Shown here one piece after another: positions 35,336-45,617 of a stretch of DNA of 64,000 bases. The position numbers and the translations under genes are program-made. The stretch is from Verticillium longisporum. Lineage: Eukaryota; Ascomycota; Sordariomycetes; Glomerellales; Plectosphaerellaceae. The notes beneath the pieces are model-generated. The model was not told where the DNA came from. It saw only the letters and a program-made list of their open reading frames with translations, and made no database searches. Where the stretch lies: contig JAETXT010000005.1 of assembly GCA_019188255.1 (NCBI GenBank), positions 4,278,001-4,342,000 on the forward strand, read 5' to 3'. Numbering within the stretch: position 1 is the stretch's first letter; the number at the start of each line of letters is the position of its first letter.

Positions 35336-38300
35336 CTAGGTGCTGTGAGACCTCATCGAGTGAAACTGAGAAATGATTAGCACAGCAGTCACACATGCAA
35401 GGCAGTAGCCAAAACTTACTCTCGAGATGGGATCCTCCTGATCCGCAGTCACCAGGGCCGGGCTGTCGAGACCCTGTCCTACTAGCGGGTCCCTAGACGT
35501 GAAAGCACGGGTCTCCAGCGAAGGCCGGAGGCTTGAGCCAGAATCATCCGTCTTCTTATCGGCGTCCTCCTTCTTGTGCGGCTGGTCTCGCTCGCGGTTC
35601 TTCTCGAGGAGCTGCCCACCGAGGGTTGCGCATTTGAGAATCGTCTGGATAAGGTGGTTCTGTTGAAGTGGCTTCGACAGGTACTCGTCCATCTGAGCCT
35701 GGATGCACTTCTCACGATCACCCATCATGGCGTGTGCCGTGAGGGCAATAATGGGCGTTCGGTGAGAGCCGGCCTCGCGTTCGTAGTCTCTGATCTTGCC
35801 AGTGGCCTCGAAACCTCCCATGATGGGCATCTGCACGTCCATGAGGATGACGTCGAACCTCTTTCGCTTGATGGCTTCGACAGCCTCGTGACCGTTACCA
35901 ACGACTGTGACAACGTGGTGGTACTTCTCGAGAATCTTGACGGCCAGACGCTGGTTGACTCGGTTGTCTTCCGCCAGCAAAATCTCAAACGACTAGGTGT
36001 TGACTGCCAATGAAGGCGTGGCACGGTTCTTAAGAGCCGGGAACATTCCGTTGCCAGGGTCGACAGCTTAGCAAGGCGTGGTCATGTAGGATGTAATGCC
36101 AAGGTCCAAGCAAGCCTTCATCCTGACATTGACGATGGGGGCCAAGAGAACAATGGGGAGATACTTGAAGTCGTCCACCGAGCGAAGTCTCCTCGCAGTG
36201 TCGATCGAGTCGACAATGATGACATCGTAAGGCATGGACGCGGCGGTCATACCGCGGACCCTGTCCAGGGAGGGGCTCTTCTCGGAATCGACAACAACGG
36301 GAATGAGACCAATGGCGCCAAGCATGTCGCGAATTTCCATACCGTAGGCCGTCTGCGTCTTATCCACGAAAAGGACTTGGTGGCCCTTGTACGGCTTGAT
36401 CTGCTTCTCGATCGACTCGAAACCAACGTCGCACAGGCGAACCTTGCAGGTAAAGTGGAATGCGCTGCCCTTGCCGTGGTTGCTCTTCACCCACAGATCA
36501 CCGCCCATGAGCTTAACCAGCCGCTTGGAGATGGACAGGCCAAGTCCGGTGCCACCGAACTTGCGGGTCATCGATCCGTCGGCTTGCTGGAAGGTGTCGA
36601 AGATGAGATCTAACTTGTCGGCGGCAATACCAATGCCGGTATCCGTCACAACAAACTCGATTGCGTACTGGTTGGGGCCGCAGGGGAACTTGAGCTCATC
36701 GGCCTTCTTGATCGTAAGGCTGACTTCACCATGCTCGGTAAATTTGATCGCGTTTCCGACCAGGTTGAGAATGATCTGTCGCAGACGGAAAGAATCGCCA
36801 ATAACATAATCCGGAACGGAGCTGTCGACCTTGTATGTGAGGTCCAAGTACTTTTCGTTGGCCTTCACTGCTAGGGTCTTCAGGGCGTTGAAGACGGTGC
36901 CGCGGAGTGTGTAGGGAATCTCTTCAATGACCATCCTCCTCGCCTCGATCTTGGACAGATCCAAAATGTCGTCGATAATAGTCAACAAACTATTAGCCAA
37001 ACTGTTGACGATATTCAGCATCTCACGCTGGTATTGCGTCAGGTCAGTGTCCAAGGTCAGCTGAGTCATGCCGATGATGCCGTTCATGGGCGTTCGAATC
37101 TCGTGCGACATGTTGGCGAGGAACTCCGACTTTGTCTTGTTGGCGAGCTCTGCAGCTTCCCTTGCCTGGGTGTTTCTTTGAATACTGTCTCGCAAGTTGG
37201 ACACCATCTGGTTAATCTTGCGCTTGAGCTCGTCCATTTCACCGGACGCCTCAACTTCGACTAGTTTTGTGAAATCACCGTCGGTAGCAAGGTTCGTAAT
37301 GTCGGAGAAGGCTCGCACTTGTGTGGTCTGCGCATGTTAGTTCAGCCATGGTGAGGGAGACCTGCAGGACGGTGGAGGTGCTTACCAAGTTGCTAGCCAT
37401 GGTGTTGACGTCCGAAGTGATCTCCTTCCAGCGCCCGTTGAGCCCAGCAACGTCGGCTTGGGCTCCCATCTTGCCGTCGACACCGACATCTCGAGCGACC
37501 CGTTGAACCTCGTTGCAGAAATTGGAAAGACGATCAACCATGTTGTTGATCGTCTCTTTGAGGACCAGGAACTCTCCCGAAGCCTCGACTTCAATCTTCT
37601 GACTCATCCTGCCATTCGCGATGGCCTGTGTGACGGTAGAAATACCTCGGACCTTTGCATATGTTAGCAGGTGGGCGAGAACCAACATTGGGGTGTATTC
37701 GACGTACCTGTAATGTCAGGTTGGACGCCATCGTGTTGACGTTCTCTGTGAGGTCCTTCCATTTACCCTCGACGTTGTTGACCTGCGCCTGTCCACCGAG
37801 CGTGCCATCTGTGCCGACCTCACGAGCGACCTTGCTGACCTCGAAGGCAAAGGTGCCGAGGCGGTCCACCATGGTGTTGATTGTGTTCTTGAGATCAAGG
37901 ATCTCACCCTGAGCGGGCACGCCGATCTTCTTGGTAAGATCGCCCTTGGCGACGGCTGTCGTGATTCTGGCGATCTCTCTCACCTGAGTTGTCAGGTTCA
38001 TGGCCATGCCGTTGACGTTCTCGGTGAGATCCTTCCAGGTGCCCTCGACATCGTGCACAGTAGCCTGTCCACCCAGTCTTCCTTCGGTTCCGACCTCTCT
38101 CGCGATCTTGGTGACCTCGCGAGCAAACTGCTGCAGTTGGTCGACCATGGAGTTGATTGTGGATTTGAGCTCAAAGATTTCACCCCTGCAGTCGGCCTGA
38201 ACCTTTTGCGTGAGATCACCCTTGGCTACAGCCGTCGTGACTTCAATGATGTCACGCACTTGCGTCGTAAGATTATTCGCCATGGCGTTGACGTTGACCG

Positions 38301-39523
38301 TGAGTTCGTTCCACATGCCCTTGACGCCTTCAACGTCAGCCTGACCACCCAGCATACCCTCCGTTCCGACATCGCGAGCCACACGCGTGACCTCTGAGGC
38401 AAAGGTACGCAGCTGGTCCACCATGGTGTTGATGGTTTGTTGCAACTGTAAGATCTCTCCACGCGCGGGACGTTCAATCTTCTTGGTAAGGTCACCATAG
38501 GCGACGGCTGTAGTGACAGACGCGATTTCGCGCACTGAAGAAGCAGGTGAGCCACGAGGGTCTATAGCAGAAGTGAGAAGAGAGAGGGGTATTTACCTTG
38601 GTCGGTGAGGTTCTGGGCCATAACATTGACTGCGGCATCGTTAGCAAAGGTAGTTCTTCCGCGAGACTGGTCTGGCCGAGCGCACCATTGTCTGTAAGCT
38701 CCTTCCAGGTGCCGTCGACACCCTCGATGCGGGCCTGGCCACCGAGCAGACCTTCGGTGCCGACTTCACGGGCGACTCGAGACACTTCGCTGGAGAAGAC
38801 TTGAAGCTGGTCCATCATGGTGTTGATCGTCCTCTTGAAGGTCGTAATTTCGGGGTCCATCTCGACAGAGTTCATGCGGACCTTCTTGGAGAGGTCACCA
38901 CGAGCAACGGCGGTGACAATCTCGCCGATTTCTCGGAGAGCCTTCTGGAAGGCCTCGTTGGCCTTTTGGTGTTTCCATAGTTCGCGCTCGAGCCTAGCGA
39001 CGCGGTCCTGCTCGATCCTAGAGAACGCCTGCTCTTGCAGTTCCTTCTGTTCGAGCAGCTGGGCGCTGACGCTGGTGATCTCTTCCCTGGCGCTAGAAAT
39101 ACCCTGCTCCTGGTCGAGACCCTTCTTTTGGAGGCTGTGGAGACCTTCATCAGTCAGCGGGCTGCCTGCATTCCCAGAATCAGCCTTTGTACCTTCTCGT
39201 TGCAACTGGGGCCGCGACACAACTCGGCCGCCGAGGGAGCGGAACGTGCCAGTCGGGTCATCTCCGAAGAGAGAGTCGTTGACCTCGTTGGGGGTCTCTG
39301 GAAAGGCTGTGGGAGCCGAGTGGGCGCGATTCTCAAGCTTGTCGATTCTCTGGGCGAGTTTGGCGAGTTCGAGCTCGAGGCTGCGCTTGGCGGGTGTGTC
39401 GCGGCCGGGAAGCTCGATTCTCGTCGTGTCCTTCCGGAAGGGAAGAGACATGGGAGTGCTTCCGTCGGCGGCAAAAGACTGCACGATGGCCGCCGCAGCG
39501 GCCAAGGCTGAATCATCTACCAT
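35336..39523 (-). CDS. NIK1: Group III hybrid histidine kinase, NIK1/OS-1 type (two in-frame stops as written)
   Basis: Soluble osmosensing hybrid kinase upstream of the HOG MAP-kinase phosphorelay; the known action point of phenylpyrrole and dicarboximide fungicides. Exons are 38686-39523, 38597-38629, 37708-38534, 37386-37652, 35420-37327 and 35336-35365, in phase, totalling 1300 codons as in orthologues. Order: coiled coil about 140-195; six HAMP repeats about 195-700 (GDLTKKI, LGGQA and WKDLTENV recurring); HisKA with phospho-accepting His730 ([10 protein letters not shown]); HATPase with [15 protein letters not shown] and GGTGLGLS; receiver with LAEDN and Asp1152 (ILMDVQMP). Codons 1075 (TAA, 36068-36070) and 1100 (TAG, 35993-35995) are stops, in a linker where family members have Lys (TTPCK, NTKSFEI). 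Between them compensated small indels are also apparent. As written the receiver is lost; the frame is otherwise intact. The second exon is only 33 nt. Confidence 0.95.
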
Positions 39524-40409
39524 TGTCGGGATTGGGGCTGCGAGGTAAGGGTGTCGCTTGGTTCGGTTGTAAGGTTATGGCGGCGAGAGGTCGATCTTGT
39601 GAACCGTCTCGAAAGGTCGGGTGATGTCGTTCGGTAGGGCACCTGCTCTCCCCTCAAGAGAAGCGCGAGTGTGTTCTTCAGAAGCCAGCGTCGTGTCGTC
39701 AAAAGTCGAGGGAGAACAACAGCATAGTAGCTTCGTGAGCAGGTCGATCGCAACGACGGAGAGTGCGAGGAATGCGATTTGATTTTGGCAGACACGAGCG
39801 TCTTGTCGCCGGTCCCCAAGAGCAAAGTACCACGAAGTCTCGATGAACCGTGTCAGTCCTAGCAAAAAGAAAAAGGCGACACTGCGAATAGTTGAGGTCG
39901 TCCGTGGATGGTTGGGGAGGCGAGTTGTAGGGGGTGTGATGTGCCGCAGGCGGGCGAGATCCTTTAGGTAAGGTCGACAAGATGGGTAGGTCAGGAATAA
40001 AGTGGAGGAGGATGCCGGAAAGAAAGGAGGGTAAAGATGGACACGAGGAGGGACAAGACAGAGCGTGTCAGGGCGCAGAGTAGCGTGTGTACAGGGTACG
40101 ATGCCTTAGCTTTCAAGGTAATAAAGGTACTTACGGGGGGGAGGCGTTTACTAGGGATGGCCTAGGTGCTGAGTGCTGGCCGGGTGGTGGGCGGGAGGAA
40201 GTGTTGTTGGGCGATGGATGAGGCGGATACGGTAGCCTTGACAGCCAACGAACGACAGGGGGGAAGCATGGGGTAATGGAAGGCTTGGGAAGGATAGGTA
40301 GGTAGGTAGGCTGGATGAGAGGATAGAGGGTGGGCGACGGCGACAGAGCGGCGCGCAAGTGTCGTGGGTGGATTGGATGGGCAGGGAAAGGCAAGGGCAT
40401 GGGATTGGC

Positions 40410-40492
40410 GATGGGTGATGGGTGATGGGTGATGGGTGATGGGTGATGGGTGATGGGTGATGGGTGATGGGTGATGGGTGATGGGTGATGGG
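40410..40492 (+). repeat. (GATGGGT)n heptamer tandem repeat, about 12 copies
   Basis: Near-perfect 7-bp units run for 83 bp; on the minus strand, the sense strand of the histidine kinase, they read ACCCATC. It lies about 890 bp upstream of the kinase start codon. Confidence 0.95.
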
Positions 40493-40686
40493 ATGAGGCG
40501 CGGGACAGACAGTAGGAGGGGGGATCGAGGAGACAAGAGAGATGGAGGGGGCGTCCATTGGCGACCGGCGCGGATGTGGAGTGGACAGGCCTTGGCATCC
40601 GTGGCGCCAAGTCTGAGAGGGGCCTGGATGACTCGGTTAGGCCTAGTGTCAACCGTTTCGTTGCTGGTAGACGAGCCTCTGGCCTC

Positions 40687-40707
40687 TTTTTTTTTTTTTT
40701 TTTTTTT
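40687..40707 (+). repeat. T21 homopolymer
   Basis: An uninterrupted run of 21 T residues (A21 on the other strand) upstream of the histidine kinase. Confidence 0.9.
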
Positions 40708-43094
40708 GCTCAACTTCGCCCGCTGTAGTTCTTGTCAACAGCAGCGACTCGGGTGGAGAGCCCCTATCCTCGTTCAATCTCCCCGTACTTTGCTTCGCAG
40801 GCTGTCCTTGATGGATCCAGCATTGTACTGCCAAGCTATCCTTCTTCTTCCTTTTTATTTTTTCACTTCATTTTAGTATGTATTTGGTAAGCATCGTCAC
40901 GGCGGCCAATACAAAGGGCCTGCATGTTGCTGATCGGATCGTTTAGCCCTGAGAACCCTACCAGTGCCCAAACCCCCGAAGCGAAGCACAGGCCTCCTGC
41001 TTCCACGAGCGAGGGGTGTCAGGATCAGGGGGATGGATGAATGAGGGCATGTCCAATGGCGAATGTCCAATGGCGAATGGGGGGAGGCCTCGTCGTGCTT
41101 TGTCTTCCTCGGCCCCTCAGACGTGCCTCCTGGGTTCCCGTGACGAGTCTTGGTCCTGCCTGAGGGGAATGGATCTGCGGCCTCCCCGAGGACTTGCCTC
41201 GACCGGCCTCGCCCTACTGGCCAGACGTTCCATCTGCCTGGCGGGCGAGGTTACGCCTGCTTGCCTGTCAAAGAAAAGCTTCTTGCTACATTATGCTGAA
41301 CAAGCGCAAATCAGGTCGCCTGCCGCTTCACGCATCCATCCCTTGTCCCTTGATCGTCGGATGGAAGGCTGCGATCAAGCAACTCCGCATGTAAGGTAAG
41401 GTGCTTAGGGTCGCCCAATCTGTAACTCGACAATTGCCAGGGCCTTCGACCACATGTCGAAGGGGGTTAGTGCTCCTGTTCATCAAGCCAGACCCCGGCC
41501 AGCGTGGCGTGGTCCTGCGATGCAAGACGAGATTCCGCACGAGATGGCACTGAAAGTAACTTGTCAGGTCCCCCTCGAGTCGCGTGCCGCAGGTGGTCCT
41601 CTGACAGTGCCTTCACCCCCGCCAAATCACTGTAGCATGCGCCCCTGCCATTCCCTAGCAGAGCGCCTCACGCTTCGTATCCCACCCAGCACTTTCACTA
41701 CCTCGACGCTATCGACCTCAGTCATCCATCACAACGATGCCCAAACAGTCCCCCAAGATGCGGGCGTACATCGATGCGACAGATGGCTGGCGGCTCAAGG
41801 GGTTCCTGGCCGCCAGCAATGCAATCCACCAGCCTGCCCTTTGACTGGCTTGATTGGGCGCACCACAGCAGCCGGTCTTTCCACCCCTCCTCGTTTCAAA
41901 CAGGCCGATCCCACTTGACGCATCACGACAGGCCGATCACCCCCCCCCCCTTATCAAACTCACTTTCGTTACCTTTGGTCGACAGATATGGCTTGTGAAT
42001 TGAGCAACTCGAATTCCTGTCGCCAGCCGGATTGCTGCGCCGCCGACGTCACATGCCGTCTTTCTGTTTCCTGGTGTTCATGTGAAGACGTTGTTCCACC
42101 GAACCAAACGGCAGGTGCCGAGTGCAGTGCTCCCTCCTACTACGATTTCTCGTGCCTACTTCGATAATCGACAGCGGACGGCCTGACGAGCGAGCCGTTG
42201 GGCGGCCATGGGAACTCTTGCTCAACACAACATCACACCACCAACATTCGTGGCCCTCTGCACAAATCAGAGACTATCCGAATGGTCTCCTCATCGCTGA
42301 CTTCGCTGTTAACAATTTATTATTTACTCGGCATCCCATAACGGCTGCACCGATATTTGTCTCCCCAAGTGCTGGACGCCCCCGTTGCAGCCGCAACTCC
42401 ATGGGTCGCTAATGCAGCCCAACTCCCCTTAGCCGCCGAACCGCTAGCGCTGGGCTGCCACCATCGGCCCATCTCAATCTTTTTGGACCCCCTTGCGGAA
42501 CTTCTTGAAGGGTCAAACGCCGTCTGAATTTCTGAGCTCGAGGTGGGTATTTCCACCGTGCTTTTGACGACCGGCCTTGATTTCGCTCGAAATAGCACAC
42601 AGCTACCCCTGAGCCGGACAGAGCGAGCTGTGCCGACCTACAGCGACATTGGGGGGATTGAGCCATGCGAGACCGCATCACCGCCGTGCAGGTAGCACCG
42701 AGATCCTCACATGCTCATCTTCCTTGATTCTGCACGATGTGGCTGTCGGATGCCATGCGTCTGCGACTCGTGGCGGTGCCGGCCGTCAGTGCAACGTGTC
42801 AAGCGTTAAGTTTCCTGCCCACGAGGACCGTGCAAATAATCTCTTCTGACTGGGACCAGCAAGGGACTTTGCTCGACGTCGTCTAGTGCCCAGAGGGCAC
42901 CTGGCTAAAGATATCTCGGGTTGCAGCTCACAGGGGTGAGTCTCAAGTTCACACCCCCCAATCCGGAGAAACGTCGGGGGGGGTAATGGCATGCACAACT
43001 CAAGGTGCACGGGCCCTATGCAGTACATATAGTATAATTTAAAATATTAATATATTAAGAATTAAGGGTGTTTAAGATATATATATAAATATAT

Positions 43095-43440
43095 ACTAGG
43101 CATATGCCTGGCATATGCCCTAGAGAGCTGGATTCCTAAGGTAAGTAAGGTATATGCCTAGTATATGCCTAGCATATGCCCTATAGAGCTGGATTCCTAA
43201 GGTAAGTAAGGTATATGCCTAGCATATGCCTAGTATATGCCTAGTATATGCCCTAGAGAGCTGGATTCCTAAGGTAAGTAAGGTATATACCTAGTATATG
43301 CCTAGTATATGCCTAGTATATGCCTAGCATATACCTAGCATATGCCCTAGAGAGCTAGATTCCTAAGGTAAGTTAGGTATATACCTAGAATATACTTAGT
43401 ATATGCCCTAAATAGCTAGATTCCTAAGGCAATTTAAGTA
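43095..43440 (+). repeat. AT-rich minisatellite, forward copies
   Basis: About five imperfect units of 55-90 bp, each holding an AGAGAGCTGGATTCCTAAGG-like core followed by GTAAGTAAGG and a variable number of TATATGCCTAG boxes. Number of boxes per unit varies from two to five. Confidence 0.8.
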
Positions 43441-43504
43441 TATACCTAACCTACCTACCTACCTTAGAGACCTAGTTCTAAAGGTATATACTAAGTATAT
43501 ACTA

Positions 43505-43632
43505 AGCATATACCTTACTTACCTTAGGAATCCAGCTCTCTAGGGCATATACTAGGCATATGCTAGGCATATACCTTACTTACCTTAGGAATCTAGCTCT
43601 CTAGAGCATATGCTAGGCATATGCCTAGTATA
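43505..43632 (-). repeat. AT-rich minisatellite, inverted copies
   Basis: Two units of CCTTACTTACCTTAGGAATC followed by CAGCTCTCTAG, the reverse complement of the forward array, which makes the centre of the element an inverted repeat. Confidence 0.8.
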
Positions 43633-43811
43633 TATTTATTTCTTTAATATATATCTATTAATTCTAAAACTCGGGTACAGTGTATACTCGTATTTATACT
43701 GTGGAGTTATGTAATCTCCCTAAAATTATGCTAACTACCCCCCGAGCTTTCTCCGGATTGGGGGGTATGAACTTGAGACTCACCCCTGTCAGCTGTAACC
43801 TCAAGATATCT

Positions 43812-45617
43812 CGCACCTCACTACCCGGGACTGCCTCCTGACAGGTCTGACCATGCCGACAGCCCAGACGACTCATCCAATACCATGTCTACGCTCCGGA
43901 ATCCAGGCCAGGACCCTGATTTACGACAACGGGTCTCGGAACCTGCCAGTCGAGGGCGACGGAAAAAAACACCACAGGGCCCCACGCCAGCGACGTCGCC
44001 ACCGCAATAAGCGTGTATCTGAACCGTCAGCTTGCCCGCCTACCCGGCACGTCTTGCCCGCTGATGAAAAGTTGTCACATTTCGCAAATCACCTCGGGCC
44101 TCGCGGCAGGCAGTCAGGTATTCAATGCTCTTCTTCCCTTGCACTTGAAGTCTGAATTCGCTGGCAATTACCGTCAAGGGTTGTCCACGGCGAGCCCTCT
44201 CCGCTCCATGGTTTCAACATGTGAACTAGGGGGGCACCCTCGTGACCACGACATTCGTTTACCTTTTCAGCGGTGTGTGGTCAACTTTCCGTCTCCACGG
44301 AGGGGATCCGAGGGAGAGTGGATGATGACCGGCAGCCCTGACTCGCCAGCCGCTGACCGAGCTGAGGAACGTTTGCACATCAATCAACTCATTCGCCTGA
44401 CTGTGGAAAAAGTAATAAGGCAACGCAAGTGCCCCTCATCTTCCTCCTGGAATACAAGCGAAGCAGTAATTCCCGAAACGCCGAGGACACCTACTGGGAA
44501 TGATACCCCCCACCTTTCCTCACTCACCTGCCTACGTACTGTCGAACAAGAGAATCCACCCCGTTTCACAAGTCCTGAAAGAGCACGACACAACGGCCCA
44601 CCCGCCCGTTTCCCATCCGCATTCGGCCTCGCAGCGATGTCACGGCGCCAGAGGCGCGGCTACCACGTGGAGCGACGCTATGTTCTCGAAGGGGGCGGGC
44701 GGCGCGGGATGGACGACGGAACGACCTTCGGGGGGAAAGGGGAGAGGGTGTCAGGGTGATGGATGCGACGTTGACTATGCGCCCCTGTCTATTTCGGTCC
44801 TGCTCTTGTATGCAGCCGCAGCGTGCAGAACCAGCGTGACCCGGCTGGCCTGCTGTCCAGAGGGACAATGCCACAAGACACGGAGGGAGAGGGAGGCAGC
44901 CGACCGGCCGAACACCAACCGACTCATGATATGTCGCGCCGAGTGCTATGCGGTTGTCACGCTGCCCGGACCCCGAGGTTCCCCTTGCCGTGGGGCACTG
45001 TCTTGCGGGGAACTCTATTAAGACGATCTCCTATATCGCCGGTTTCAAAGTGACACAAGCGCGAGTATGGAATTGACTTTCCAGCTTAATGTTATCTGTC
45101 GTCCCTTTCTTCGCATATCGTCCAGAAAGGCTCCGCCATTGACACACATCTGCCCAGTCACTGTCGTAGTTCCACCGTAGATCTGGCCCCCAGTGGGAAC
45201 CTATACACTTCGCTTCATCATCATGCGCGGGAAGGCGAAAGAAACCAAGGAAATACAAGACATGTAGGTGATCAAACTCTCGCTAATAATCATCTTGCTG
45301 ATTTCCCTTGTTCACTCGTTTGCGTCCCCATGGTCACCCAAAGTTTACCAACCGCTTCAACCAAGAGGCCGAAACATGAAAGGAGCAAGAACACAAAAAG
45401 GGAAACCCTCCGACTTGATGAAAAACATACTCGAATAAAGTTGGGGAGGGGGTGGGGGTATCAGATGTAAATGCCCGTAGTAACGCGCTCTGCACTCCCT
45501 CTCGTCGCTGCTGCCTGCCTCTCTCTCTCTGTCGCTGTCTCTTGTCTCTCTCGCTTTCACTCTGCCCCCTTTCAAATTACTGCACTGATGCTCGCTCGCT
45601 CGCTCGATCGCCTGTGC
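43812..45617. other. Intergenic region, 1.8 kb, no gene seen
   Basis: Lies between the foldback element and the 3' end of the Munc13-like gene. A 248-codon open frame (44013-44759) lacks any recognisable domain and overlaps frames on other strands. A CT-rich stretch and (GCTC)n tetramers at about 45510-45607 lie just beyond the Munc13-like stop. Confidence 0.45.

Larger units (their letters stand above)
39524..42908. other. Upstream region of the histidine kinase, 3.4 kb, no gene seen
   Basis: Contains the heptamer repeat at 40410-40492 and a T21 run at 40687-40707. From about 40900 onward only short, unconvincing frames on both strands are present. The first kilobase is likely promoter and leader of the kinase gene. 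Confidence 0.5.
42909..43811. mobile_element. Foldback-type element: degenerate inverted ends enclosing AT-rich tandem repeats
   Basis: Both outer ends start with AGATATCT and continue as inverted copies (left 42909-42990, right about 43728-43811). They share GGGGTGAGTCTCAAGTTCA and CCCCCCAATCCGGAGAAA, with several substitutions and small length changes. The middle (43028-43680) is strongly AT-rich with repeated TATATGCCTAG and GGATTCCTAAGGTAAGTAAGG units, about five in one orientation on the left and two inverted on the right. The whole block could therefore fold into a long hairpin. No transposase is present. It may be a non-autonomous foldback or MITE-like transposon that acquired a minisatellite. 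No target duplication was found at AGATATCT. Confidence 0.7.

Noticed and set aside
43095..43632. CRISPR-like array
   Set aside because: Repeats are imperfect, of variable length and present in both orientations, without unique spacers; the genome is eukaryotic.
44013..44759. 248-codon plus-strand frame
   Set aside because: No recognisable domain, competing frames on both strands, and no plausible exon structure.
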